Part shown: positions 48,199-59,229 of the stretch, piece by piece
How positions within the stretch are numbered: the first letter of the stretch is position 1
How the letters are laid out: each line of letters starts with the position of its first letter
NCBI GenBank assembly: GCA_029379385.1
Contig: CM055611.1
Span: forward strand, 6,696,001 to 6,760,000
Length of the DNA: 64,000 nt
Source of the DNA: Quillaja saponaria
Taxonomy: Eukaryota > Streptophyta > Magnoliopsida > Fabales > Quillajaceae
Direction of reading: 5' to 3'
The notes under the pieces: model-generated
Told to the model about the DNA's origin: nothing
Seen by the model: only the letters and a program-made list of their open reading frames with translations
Database searches by the model: none
Made by a program: the position numbers and the translations under genes

Positions 48199-48589
48199 CA
48201 TGGTATCATGAAGCCGAACATTGTTATGTATATATAATTGGTGGGACGGACATTAGAAGTCATTCTTGTACACAAAAATCTTATTATACCTTTAGATTAA
48301 CTTGTTCTTTTAAAGAAAACTTGTTTATTTTCTAAGCAATTAATCAATCCATTTTCTTTCATTTCTTAAGTACTATTTATTGTCCTTTTCTTGAAGTAAG
48401 ATTAAAAACTAGAGAAACAAAGGTTATCAAAAAGAAATCCAAAGGCGATTCTTACTATAACTAACTCATCCCACCCACAATAATTAGCTCTCATCCTTCA
48501 TAACTTGTTCTCACCATCTAACGACAATAAAAACAAGGGTTTTGAACTCAGAAGCCCCAGAATTCAAGGCCTGTCTCTCAATCTACTCT

Positions 48590-49100
48590 ATACCCACATT
48601 TCTACACAAAGGCTACTAGTACTAATCATCATCATTTCAATGTGGGTCATTCTGGTAATATGTTTGAGGCAATGGGGGTATATTAAGCACTAACCAAAAC
48701 AGTTATGTTAGTGATGGTAAGAAGTTAGGTACCTAGATGACATTGGAACTAGGGGTTGTGGCAGCTGGAACGTTGTATTGTTAGGAAACCAACTTGCAGT
48801 TTGCATGTGTTATGGGTTATAATAAGGATTATACGTACACAAAGTCAAGGAAGGTGGTAGAGGTACGGATTGCGTTTATGGAAGTGAAGGCAATAGAAGA
48901 AGATGGTCTATAATTGGGAAACTATGAAGGTCCTCCTCGTTTGGAAGGGTATATAGCACAACAAAGAATATGGACCTGCTGTGAAACATCAGAACGAGAC
49001 TGCGTTAGGGTTAAGAAAAGAAGATTGGAAGTTTCAGAAGGCAATACTGGCAGTAGAGAAGAAATCGAAGCAAGATGGGTTTGAGCACAAGGGCATTATT
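48590..49100 (-). pseudogene. Possible captured gene fragment in the CACTA element
   Basis: This stretch is less AT-rich than its surroundings. On the minus strand it reads, in pieces, N-A-I-R-T-S-T-T-F-L-D-F-V-Y, then N-P-Y-Y-N-P, M-Q-T-A-S-W-F-P-N-N, F-Q-L-P-Q-P-L-V-P-M-S-S and C-L-I-Y-P-P-L-P-Q-T-Y-Y-Q-N, broken by three stops. This resembles a low-complexity Pro/Tyr/Asn/Gln region of a plant protein but I do not recognise the family. CACTA elements often carry host gene fragments. Confidence 0.3.
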
Positions 49101-50620
49101 GACACTCAAACACACCCAAATATAACCTTCAAAGGCTAACTTTATTAAGTAAAGCTTACATTAATCGGGAAAACATTATAATATGGAAGAACCCATAATA
49201 CATCCATTGGAGGGTGGAACCCATAAAACAACCACTTTAATACAAAGTACCTAGTTATCTACTTCCTTTTCCTCTTTCTTACTAATTCCTAACCTCTTCA
49301 TTAAGTTCTTGAAACTTCCTAATATCTCACAAGCAGTGTGAGAATGATATATAGTCCTAAGCATACAATCAATGTAAGGAAAACACTTAATTAAACACAC
49401 ATACTTAAACAAGTAATTCATATAATGGACCTTCTAATTACCATGCCTGGTGACCAAAACCCAACCTGCCTAGCTAAACCCTTCCCAATAGATCAGTAAT
49501 ATGCATTCTCATGTCTCACTACTAAGGTAAGGATATAGGTGGGTCCCACCTCTTCTTTTTGTTGAAATTTATGCACCAGGGATATTTATCACTCACCACC
49601 ACTACTTTATTTTTCATAAACTCATCATTTTTTTTATCTGCATATTGACATTCGAAATTAAACTATCTAAACTAAAATAATATTTAACAATATAGCTAAA
49701 TCCTAAATAATAAGGGAATTTTTTTTTAAAAAAAGTTAATCTTAGTAAAGAATTAATTTTGACCACAAAAATGGTATTATTGACTTTCCTTTATCAGAAG
49801 TATTTCAATTTTTCATATTTTCCTTCTTTCTTAAAAAAATTTTCATTTTCGTACATGTTGTAATTTATTACATTAAATTCTTATCACTCAAACACTTCCC
49901 AAGCAAGAAAAATTTAAAGAAGAATCTCATAATACCATCTACTTAACTCCTAAGTATTGGGATTCCTTCCTCTCCTAAAAAAAAGTATAGGACTCTAGAG
50001 AAACAAATGGGATTGGAATCCCAGACAACTGGGAAACAAAAGAAAGAATATATAAGTTGGCTAAAGAAGTTTTCCAATTTCTAATTAATGTACTCCATCA
50101 ATAAAATCTTCAAATGCATCCTTCTTCTTTTCTTTATTGATTAATACCATATTTTCTCCCCTTTGTCAAAAAATGTAAACTTTAAAAAATTTGTCAAAGA
50201 AACCCCACAATCAAAACCTACACATGATGAACCTTCAAATTATTTCCACACAAAAGAAGCAACATTCATAACCCTAACTTTCAACCACAAATTAAATCTC
50301 AACCCAACCAAACCAAGAAAAACCCACAATCAAAACCAGCAGATCTTTCTTTCCTACATATGAATTTACTGTTAGAATCATAAAATATTTATTTAGCGCC
50401 CCAAACAGATTGGGTTGCGCATAATACATACCTTGAATTGATCAATTATGTGTTATGCCTAGCAATCTAGCATCGTGGAGCACAGTGGACGATGGCAGTC
50501 TTCCTCAATGGTGGCATGGTGGCAAAGGATAGAAGATGGCAGCGGGTCTGGAAAGAGAGGGAGGAGGACCAATTTTTAGAAATGGAGGAAGACATGGAAA
50601 GAAAATTCTCAAGTTAGGGA
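49101..50620. other. CACTA interior, no gene recognised
   Basis: Non-coding, with T-rich blocks and an AAGAAA-rich zone. The 66-codon ORF at 50163-50363 has no domain or family resemblance. Confidence 0.5.
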
Positions 50621-50926
50621 TTTAACTGGGGAAAGTATATGTGTTTGCCCCTGCAGACTCAGGTACATTAAGTAGCACATGCATATACCTATTATTTGTA
50701 AATGCATAAATGAAAATACGCAAGCGCATATAACTTGCAAAAAATAACATCAAAATTAAATTAGTATATGCGTCTGCAAAATAATATTTAGCGTTTGTGT
50801 ACAAAGTTTATAGACCACTATCTATGTTTGCAATTTTGCAGACTTAGATAGAAAAATTGCAGACACATATAGTAGACTTCTGCGTCTAACTTATGTTGAA
50901 TGCAAATAGAGTAATTTCATGTAGTG

Positions 50927-51907
50927 TTATTATTATTTTTGATTTAGTAGTCAAGTTATGTCCAAATCTAGAAAAACAAATAATTGAACGTGTATTTTTT
51001 ATCACCATGCCAAACCTCTCAAGGTCAATACCATTACTTTAAATATTTGTGTACTCAAGGAAATTTTCTCATTACTTGGCCTCTTGGGTTTAAATCTTCT
51101 TGAGAGAGACCATGTAAATTAAAATATTCATAACTTATTCAATTTTGGCCTAGGTAGTCTACTTTTGATCGAATTGAAAATACAAATTAGTCCAAGTGAG
51201 CATAAAGGAGCACATACACCACCTAACTACTAAAAAAATTATACATATTTGTATTGACGTATTAAGAGGGAATTTGTAAATTACGTTTTTTTTTTTTTTT
51301 TGGTTAATTAATGTAAAAGGAGATGGCCTCTGAATTTGGAGCTGGAAGAAGTTGACAAGAAAATGTTTTATAAATTCCTATAAGCTAAGGTCTATATGGC
51401 CAATATAATCTCTAAATATTTAATTTTAATCATATACTCTCACAATTCTAACCTTCTTTTTTTTTTTTCAAGTTTTATTAAAAATAAATAAAATCAAACT
51501 TTTGTCTGAAATTAAAGAATTGAAAGAATCAAAATTTTCTTTTTTTCACTTTGCTAAGAAAAATTTAAAACAAAATGAAAAAGTTGAGCATTGAATATAT
51601 AGGTAACCAACATGCATCTAGAATTTTCTCTTGTACTCTTTACATAACTACATAGCCTTAGCAACACAAATTCCAGTCCCTAACATCTGAGCTTCCCTTA
51701 CTGTAAAAATAAGACTCCATTGAAACACCCTTGAAAATGTAACCAAACAAAAGCTTACTTCAAAGTAGAAAATAAGGCCTTAATATCATAAGGCATTCCC
51801 ATAATCTTGCTTACACATGATAATGAAAAACCATTTCAATATAATATCTATTCCTCTCTCTTTAATTTCCCTATATATACATTGGCTTCTCAAATCTCAA
51901 TGATTTC
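50927..51907. other. Spacer and 3' flank of the NOI-like gene
   Basis: Non-coding, T-rich (T19 run at about 51284-51302). The part next to 51907 is probably the 3' UTR of the minus-strand gene, which has no textbook AATAAA at a decisive position. Confidence 0.5.
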
Positions 51908-53396
51908 TCATGCAATACAATCGGGCAACAGGCAGCTTGAAAAGAAACCAAATCCTCTCTTCTGCACACAAAAAGTATAATAAAGAAACTTAGAAATTGA
52001 CATTTAATTATTAAAATCTAAAAAATTATAAAAATGAGAATGAAGCATACTTTAAATGGAAATAATGGTATATTTACCTTTTTGGTTTTGCCATAAAGGA
52101 GCTCTGGTGAGATCTTATACAAGTCTTCATCAACTGGTTTAGGGGTTGGCCTTGACATATAAGGACTAGTGCTAGGTGGTTCATTCACATCACTGTCCCA
52201 ATTCTGCTTTTTTTTCTTCTTTCACATTCTCTTCACCAACTTTTGCCTGATAATTTTGACCAAAATTAATACCCAACCCTTTCTATTGCCAATCTAGCAA
52301 TTAAAGCCTGAAATTTTTAGAAATCCAACAATTTTTTTCATATTATATTAGAAATTTTATTAGAAAAAGAACTTTGATTATAAAAATCTCACCCAGGAAA
52401 AAAAAAATGGGGCGAAAAACAACAAAAGTGGTAATGAACAATGTGATAAAGCAAAAGCAAAAGCAATTAGTAACACTGCACAAAGTCCTTGATGCAATAT
52501 CCACATTACATGACTTTTCTCAAATGATGAATGTTGTTGAAACATCCCACTAGTCATAAAGGTAAAATTATTTTCTGCTTTTTCTCCACCATGCGTGGTC
52601 TAATCCTTATGTTTCATGAGGCTACTTTCTTTTCATGTGACTTTCAATTAACTTTGATTGCGCTTATATTGAAAAATGAGACTCTTTTGATGGGGGCCCT
52701 AACCATAACTTCTCTTTCTAAAATATATGTAATGCATTATATATGATTTATAGGCTTTTCAATTACACACCAAATAACGATTCAAGCACATTGATATAAA
52801 GAATATGATGAAATTAATCAATACAAACTAATTGAAAAACAAAGATTGTAACCAAAAAAAAAATTAATTATGTACAAATTCATTTGTATGCATTAAACGG
52901 TAAGTTTCTTACCCGAAAAGAAGATAGATTTTGCTTTTTACCAAAACCATTTGGGGCATGCAAATTCCAAATAAATATTAAAATAGGAATGGGAACTGAA
53001 CAAGAAATGAAAGAAATTGAAAAAAAAAAAAGAAAGGAAAAGGAAGAAATTGAATTAATGTATGTAGCTTAATTATATAGGCAGCATACTTTGCGGCGAG
53101 GAACGACAATCATGGCGGGAGTGACGACGTCGTTTTCGTACAAGTCACCAGCAACATACAAGTCACGGTCCTCAGAATAACTGTAACGAAGCAAACCAGC
53201 TTGCCTTGCTGATTCAAAGCACTCTGTGAATGGAAGATTGTCATTCCAATCCCAGCTCCCAAATGCTGGTACATGGTTCCTCATTGGCCTATAATTATAG
53301 TAATCCTACACACATATACAAATTAATTTAATTTAACAACAAATTAAAAAAAAAAGAGGAAGAAGAAGAAGAAGAAGAAGTGAGGCTTACCTCCAT
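51908..53396 (-). CDS. NOI/RIN4-like protein, four exons, with a 1-nt homopolymer frameshift in exon 3
   Basis: Exon 1 codes only Met-Glu (53396-53391), then GTAAGC. Exon 2 is 53305-53090 (72 codons, after a TGTAG acceptor), ending AAA before GTATGC. Exon 3 is 52246-52078, after TTATCAG and before GTAAAT. Exon 4 is 51961-51908, after TGTGCAG, ending TGA. Exon 2 starts DYYNYRPMRNHVPAFGSWDW: the VPxFGxW core is the AvrRpt2-cleavage/NOI motif of the RIN4 family of plasma-membrane immune regulators. Exon 3 gives PTPKPVDEDLYKISPELLYG and exon 4 KRGFGFFSSCLLPDCIA, a Cys-bearing tail as used for lipid anchoring in this family. Exon 3 is 169 nt; an A8 run (52215-52208) must count as seven to keep the frame, giving 147 residues. 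As read, the protein ends early after exon 2. All other signals are intact, so sequencing error or a recent mutation are both possible. Its role is inferred from the family. Confidence 0.85.
53354..53380. repeat. (GAA)n microsatellite in intron 1 of the NOI-like gene
   Basis: About eight GAA/AGA units on the plus strand. On the coding strand it is a CTT tract just after the donor site, a usual place for pyrimidine-rich plant introns. Confidence 0.9.
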
Positions 53397-54063
53397 AGTT
53401 AACTAGTTGAAGCTAGAATATTAGAGCTAGATTGACTTGAAGACCTCAAAGCCTCAAAGGGTTTGTTTAAAAATGTGTTATCTTTCTCTCCTTTCTTGCT
53501 ACTGAGATTGAGCGTGGGTTTGCTACCAATTTAAAAAGGGTGAGCGCATGTGTGAGATATAGTGAGAGTGTGTGTGAGAGAGAGAAAAGTAGGGATCCAA
53601 AGCAAAAACAACCTCTAATGGTAAAAAGAAAGCAACCCAGAAAACGAAGTTCCACAGTAGTAGACAGAGGGACAAAGAAGTAAGGTATAGGAGAGAGATA
53701 GGCAAAGCATAGGTTGCTTTTAATTTGGTTCATTTAAAATTCCTGTGATCCAACTTTAATTTACTTTTATCAGGGTCTTTGTTTTGCTTTTGCCATGTTT
53801 GTCGCTGATCAAATGTATATTCCAATGCATGAAAAGGGACCCAAAGGCCAAAGGTGTAGTAGGGTTTGCTTCTTTCTTGGATTACTCTAATATCGAAACA
53901 TCAACACTTACTATTTGTTATTGTTATCGTTAAGGATGGATGGGCTTCAATAGCTTTTAAACCCCACACGCGTACCTAGAGTAAACATAGTGCTTTGTGC
54001 AAAAATTGCAGTCTGTGTGAGCCTGTGAGCCTGTGACTCTGTGTGTGGGTGTGACTTAAACCT
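53397..54063 (-). promoter_or_regulatory. 5' UTR and probable promoter of the NOI-like gene
   Basis: Upstream of the ATG the coding strand is rich in CT and CA repeats (CTCTCTCTCACACACACTC near 53580-53562), typical of plant 5' leaders and pyrimidine patches. No unambiguous TATA box was found, so the start site is undefined. The short minus-strand ORFs in this zone are chance frames in the leader. Confidence 0.45.
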
Positions 54064-55779
54064 AATGGTCCAAATTAAAAGTGAATTAATAAATACTATT
54101 AGAGAAGTCAGATGTGAGGTCAACACTACCCTACACACCAGTGTTGCAGAATTGCAGTCTTAAAGTTTTAAACCTGCAGTAGAAAACAAACAAGCTAGCT
54201 TGGGAAACTCAAAAAGAAAAATAAATTCTTCAAGTTGTTGGTACCTACTTGTTCCAGAGAGAAATATTCTGGATGACGATTCGATTCAAGGACGAAGGTA
54301 GCTTTCGCAGATTTACATGTATTAATTATTTTTGTTTTGCTTTGAAACATGTTAATACATAATGAATTTTTCTAAGTGAGTTAGATCATTTGTTAAATTA
54401 TTGTTAAGATATTATAATTAGAAAATTTATAATATTTATTATGTTAATTAATTTTAATACATAAATTATTATTTTAAAAATATTTTTATTATAATTTAAC
54501 AATTAATTTTATGATACATGTTAGAAAAATTCTTATATAATACTATATATCTATTTAAAGTTTTACACCTCCATTTGTATAATTTTAGTCCTAATGATGA
54601 TAGTTAATATGTACATTATATGTAATGGTTTCACAGTGACAAGAACTGCAGTCCTAATTAGTTTAAGCTGGTAATGCATGCAAATTAATCTTTTCTTGGA
54701 AGAGGTTCATTGGGCTTGTCTAGCTATATGCTACACAATAGTTCTCTATTTTTATATCTCCGACATTTCTAGTAGAAGTGGAATTAAATGAGTCTATAGA
54801 ATGACCCAATAGAGTTTATCAATAGGGAAATTATATGATACCCATCTAATTTATGGGTTGCAAATATCTAACATGTCATAGCACAAAAAGAACCTATCTA
54901 TTATCACTGCAATTCATCTAAGACGTTTAAATTTTTAAATCTATTACTGAATGAAAGCATGGTCTAGAAATTAGATTTTAATCCCAACAAAACTTCTAGC
55001 AAACATATAGAAACATTGTTGCAGATTTGATCAACAAGCGAGAAATTGGCGTTGGTTTATGGCGAGGAAGAGGACAATAGAGCAGTTGAAGTGCCGACGA
55101 CCAACAACGACGAGAGCTGAGATGATTAGTAGTAGAGAAAAGGAAATAGAGTCGTTTGGGGAAGAAGAAGGTGTTGATTCAAAGGCTGATGATTTTATCA
55201 GTAGGTTTAAGCTGCCACTAAGGTTGCAAGGGCTTACGAGAATTGATAGGGGTGTAAAACATATTTAGAAAATGAGAGTGTTGCAAACTGTAAATATAGA
55301 TTTTCATTGGCAGATTTGTTGAAAGGTAAACAATAGCAATAAAACAATCCACATATCAAAACATAAGTTGACCACATCACCGACTTCATTGGGCATTAAA
55401 AACCTCACTTCTCTAAGGTATAGTATTCCACTTAATCAATTACATTAACTAACAATTTCACGTGGTAACATATAGACAAGCCGGAGCAAGGATTGTCTGT
55501 ATCAATTACGTTAACTAAAAACTTCACGTGGTAACGCTGCTAATCTGCAATCCATGATACAATCCTTGATCTGGTTTCAACACATGCTTGGGTTGCTGGA
55601 AAGGTTAACGGGGATGCTAACATTGTGGCCCACAACTTGGCTAAATGGGCTTCCATCACCTACACAGTAGGTCTAGTCACTGATTGTATGCCCATCATTT
55701 CTGCTCTTGCAAGAGCCTTCTTTTGTACCTTTCTCTTCTCTCATCAATGCGTCAAAACCAAGAGAAAACAGTCTTCTAA
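54064..55779. repeat. Tandem duplication, unit 1 (about 1.7 kb)
   Basis: Near-collinear with 55785-56737 plus 61215-61960. The first part shares AAGTGAATTAATAAATAC, GAAGTCAGATGTGAGGTCAA and CCTACTTGTTCCAGAGAG. The second part shares GATCAACAAGCGAGAAAT and GAGCTGAGATGATTAGTAG. It contains a DUF761 relic and an RNase H tail, listed separately; the first 950 bp are non-coding. Confidence 0.9.
55059..55337 (+). pseudogene. DUF761-type C-terminal relic, copy 1
   Basis: The frame holds EMISSREKEIESFGEEEGVD followed by SKADDFISRFKLPLRLQGL. The (D/E)-D-F-I-x-R-F-(K/R)-x-x-L-x-L-Q block is the conserved tail of the plant DUF761 (cotton-fibre-expressed type) family, proteins of unknown function. A frame break follows (LTRIDRGVKHI then stop), and the usual N-terminal part is missing, so this is a fragment. 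Copy 2 is at 61263-61538. Confidence 0.7.
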
Positions 55780-55780
55780 A
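55555..55780 (+). pseudogene. RNase H-like C-terminal fragment, copy 1
   Basis: Reads HAWVAGKVNGDANIVAHNLA followed by KWASITYTVGLV. The N-(I)-V-A-H-x-L-A-K-W-A block is the C-terminus of the plant RVT_3 RNase H family. The rest of the domain is absent, so it is probably a LINE 3' remnant placed downstream of the DUF761 relic before the tandem duplication. Confidence 0.65.
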
Positions 55781-55784
55781 TAGA

Positions 55785-56737
55785 AAATTAGAAGTGAATT
55801 AATAAATACCATTAGAGAAGTCAGATGTGAGGTCAACACTACCCTAAACACCAGTGTTGCAGAATTGCAGTCTTAAAGTTTTAAACCTGCAGTAGAAAAC
55901 AAACAAGCTAGCTTGGGAAACTCAAGAAAAATAAATTCTTCAAGTTGTAGGTACCTACTTGTTCCAGAGAGAAATATTTTGGATGACGATTCCATTCAAG
56001 GACGAAGGTAGTTTTCGCAGTTTTACGTGTATTAATTATTTTTGTTTTGGTTTGAAACATGTATTATATAATGAATTTTTCAAAGTGAGTATGGTGATTT
56101 GTTAAGATATTAAAAATAAAAAATTTATAATATTTATTATGTTAATTAATTTTGATTAAAATTAATTTGATTAAATTAATTTAATATATAATTATTATTT
56201 TAAAAAATATATATTTATTACAATTTAACAATTATTTTATAATACAAAAAATTCTTTTATAATATTCTATATATATTTGAAGTTTTACACCTCAATTTGC
56301 ATAATTTTAGTCCTAATGATGATAGTTAATATGTACACTATATGTAATGGTTTCACAGTGACAAGAACTTCAGTCTTCATTAGTTTAAGCTGGTAATACA
56401 TGCAAATTAATCTTTTCTTGGAAGAGGTTCATTAGGCTTGTCTTGCTATATGCTACACAATAGTTCTCTATTTTTATATCTCCGACATTTCTAATAGAAG
56501 TGGAATTAAATGAGTCTATAGAATGACCCAATAGAGTTTATCAATAGGGAAATTATATGGTACCCATCTGATTTGTGGGTTTTAAATACTTAACTTGTCA
56601 TAGCACAAAAAGAACTATCCATTATCACTGTAATTCATCTGAGGCATTAAAAACTTTAAACCTAATACTAAGTGAAACCATGGTCTAGAAATTAGATTTT
56701 AATCCTAACAAAACTTCTAGCAAACATATAGAGACAT
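55785..56737. repeat. Tandem duplication, unit 2, first part
   Basis: Matches 54070-55020 with about 5-10% differences and a few indels. Ends with GACAT, the target sequence duplicated by copia element 4; unit 2 resumes at 61215. Confidence 0.9.
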
Positions 56738-57244
56738 TGTTGGTTATAGAATGTAATAGTTGTATTGGTGTGGTAGTGGGTTTATCCTACAACGGTAGAG
56801 GAAAAAAAAAATGTTTTACTGTATTATTTTTTATTTTAGAATAGTTATAATTCATTTATATTATATTTATTTTCTGAAGAAAAGAATTTCAGTTTATCTT
56901 GAAGAGATATATCTATTGTTTCAAATGATGCAACTCTTCAAAAGATAACTCTTCATATCGTATAAATTAAGAAGTCTGTAAACATATAGGGATTTATGAA
57001 ATATTCTTTCTTTCTTCTTTCCTACATATTTTTTTCAAATACACAATTAATACAAAGAATTCTGAAGGGAAGTTTTCAAGATTGCTATTTGAAAATTTTT
57101 GTGATTTTATTGTATCTTGGAAGTGATTTGCCTACAATTCCACTAGCAAATTGTTTCAACAATAGGGGCAACTATCACTTTAAAGATAATGATTCTCATG
57201 CCTTAAAACCAGATTTCATTCCCCGTATTCATAATTTCCTAACA
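56738..57244 (+). repeat. 5' LTR of copia element 4
   Basis: Same length as the 3' LTR but visibly diverged (e.g. GGTTATAG versus GGTGATAG, TAGAGGAAAA versus TAGAAGAAAA). The primer-binding site just after it (ATTTTAAAGTGATATTTGTG) is eroded. The ORF at 56996-57256 lies in the LTR and is not coding. Confidence 0.92.
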
Positions 57245-57271
57245 ATTTTAAAGTGATATTTGTGATGGAGT

Positions 57272-58222
57272 TTGGAAGCAAGAACACTTTTCAAAGTTCT
57301 GAACCAGGATTGTGCAAAGTTGGATAGATTTGATGGGACAAATTTCACTCATTGGAAAGACAAAACAATGTTCCTTCTAACTACTGTAAAGATCTCCTAC
57401 ATCCTTGATCCAGAATTGCCAGATCTTTCTCAAGCAACACTAAAAGACAATGTAGAGACGAAGCTAGAATGTAAGAAACATGAAGAAGATAAGTTGTTAT
57501 GTAGAGGACACATTTTGAATTCTCTGGCCGATTGATTATATGATTTGTTCACTTCAATAAAATCTCCCAAAGAAATCTAGAAAGCACTGGAGTATAAATA
57601 CAACACGGGGAAATAAGGAGCATATAAATTTTTAACTATGAAATCTTTTGAATTTTCTATGCTTGATAATATTTCTTTGTTAGATCAAGTGCATGAGTTA
57701 CAGATTCTGGTTTCAAAACTTAAAAGACTTAAAGATAAATGTTCTTGAACAGTTACAAGTGGGAGCAATTATTGATATACTACCTCCGAGTTAGAATGGT
57801 TACAGAAAGAAACTTCTTCATACCACTGAGGATTTTAATTTAGAAAAAATCTAGAAACATTTAAGGATTGAGAAGGAAACTCAAAATCGTGAAAAAGCAC
57901 TCAATGCTCATTCTGGAAGTTCTAAAGTGAATTATGTGGATGGAAATAAGTTTTAGAATCCCCAGGGAGGAAATAACAAGAGGAAGCATACCAACAATGA
58001 CAACAATGGCAACACAGACAATCATAACAATTTCAAGAAACAAAAGACAGAAACCAGGAAGAATTATCATTGCAAAAAGATTGAGCATATCAAGAAAGAA
58101 TGCAGATTTTGGAAGAAACTAAAGAAGGCAGAAGATAATAACAAGATTAACATGATTGAAAAAGATGAGTCCACTGATCTTGTTGCAATGATTTATGATA
58201 TACATATTAGAATGATATCATA
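57272..58222 (+). pseudogene. Copia element 4 gag
   Basis: Open at 57272-57535: LDRFDGTNFTHWKDKTMFLL is the gag N-terminal signature. After a stop it continues with D-L-F-T-S-I-K-S-P-K-E, L-D-N-I-S-L-L-D-Q-V-H-E-L-Q and a degenerate middle. The zinc knuckle near 58060-58100 reads N-Y-H-C-K-K-I-E-H-I-K-K-E-C: the first Cys of C-x2-C-x4-H-x4-C is Asn, so zinc binding would be impaired. Several stops and shifts. Confidence 0.85.
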
Positions 58223-58229
58223 ACTACAT

Positions 58230-58469
58230 ATGGCAGGGATTACCAAGTCTAATGACTGGTGGTATGATTATGGTGCAACTGTGCACATTTGTAATAACAA
58301 AGATCAGTTTAAAGACTATGAGGATGCTGCAAATGGGCAAGAAGTGCTTATAGGTAATCATAATACTGCTAAAGTATTTGGCAAAGGCAGTGTGGAACTT
58401 CAGTTTACATCTGGGAAGAAACTTGAACTTGCTAATGTTCTCCATGTTCCTGATATTAGAAAAATCTAG
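58230..58469 (+). pseudogene. Copia element 4 protease
   Basis: Open 79-codon piece with WWYDYGATVHICNNKDQF and LANVLHVPDIRK, the usual start and end blocks of copia protease. The active-site D-(S/T)-G is D-Y-G, so the catalytic serine/threonine is lost. Confidence 0.88.
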
Positions 58470-58599
58470 TGTCTGCAACTCTGTTATGTAAGAAAGGCTT
58501 CTAGTCTGTGCTAGAGTCTAATAAGCTTATACTGTCTAAGAATAGATAGTTTGTTAGGAAGGGATACTCAAGTGATGGAATGTTCAAATTAAGTATTAA

Positions 58600-59200
58600 T
58601 TAAACACATAATGTTGCTTATGTTGTTGAGTGTTCTTCTTTTTCTTTATGGCATAATCGTTTAGCACATGTTAATTACAGATCATTAAAATTTATGACTA
58701 AGCAAGGATTAATTTCTTATAACCATGATGAAAAAGAAAAATGTGAAATTTGCATTCAAGCTAAGATGACGAAGAAATCTTTTCCTAAAGTAGAGAGAAA
58801 CACAAAATTGTTAGAACTTGTTCATTCTGATATTTGTGAATTAAATGTCATTCTAACAAGAGGTGGAAACCAGTACTTCATTACTTTCATTGATGACTCG
58901 TCTAGATTTCCTTATGTGTATTTAATGAAACATAAAGATCAAGCTTTCAATATGTTTAAGTGTTATAAAGCCTCTGTAGAGATAAGATATTGCACAATGA
59001 TAAAGGTAGGGAGTATTTTCCTACTGAATTCTCTTCTTTTTGTGAGGAAAATGGTATTATTCATCAAACTAGTGCTCCATATACTCCACAGCAAAATGGC
59101 TTGGAAAAAAGGAAAAATAAGACTTTAGTTGATATGATTATTTCCATAATCTTGAAAACAAAATTACCATTAAATCTAAGAGAAGAGTTTAAATCCTGAT
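58600..59200 (+). pseudogene. Copia element 4 integrase, truncated
   Basis: The pre-integrase block L-W-H-N-R-L-A-H-V-N is near 58650, then CEICIQAKMTKKSFPK. The core at 58694-59128 carries ELVHSDICE (first Asp). After a -1 shift, 58990-59199 reads HNDKGREYFPTEF (second Asp) and NGLEKRKNKTL (Glu). It ends at a stop soon after; the integrase C-terminal third is missing. Confidence 0.88.
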
Positions 59201-59229
59201 TTTATATCTTCTCAATCTATTGTCTTACT

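Larger units (their letters stand above)
44855..50926. mobile_element. Non-autonomous CACTA transposon, 6,072 bp
   Basis: The left end is CACTACAAGAGAAT; the right end reads CACTACATGAAATT on the opposite strand. Both match the CACTA(C)A terminal signature of plant En/Spm-type elements. The flanks are CTA (44852-44854) and TTA (50927-50929), a 3-bp target site with one mismatch. Subterminal zones (44880-45230 and 50630-50915) are enriched in TATGTGTCTGC/GCGTCTGC-like words in both orientations, as in transposase-binding regions of CACTA elements. No transposase domain was found in six frames. The interior holds inverted arrays, a palindrome and a possible captured exon. Confidence 0.8.

Noticed and set aside
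50163..50363. 66-codon ORF near the CACTA right end as a gene
   Set aside because: Low-complexity Asn/Lys/Thr composition as expected from AT-rich DNA, no family resemblance.
53467..54138. Short minus-strand ORFs upstream of the NOI-like gene
   Set aside because: They fall in the CT/CA-rich leader and promoter zone and overlap each other in different frames; at most untranslated or uORFs.
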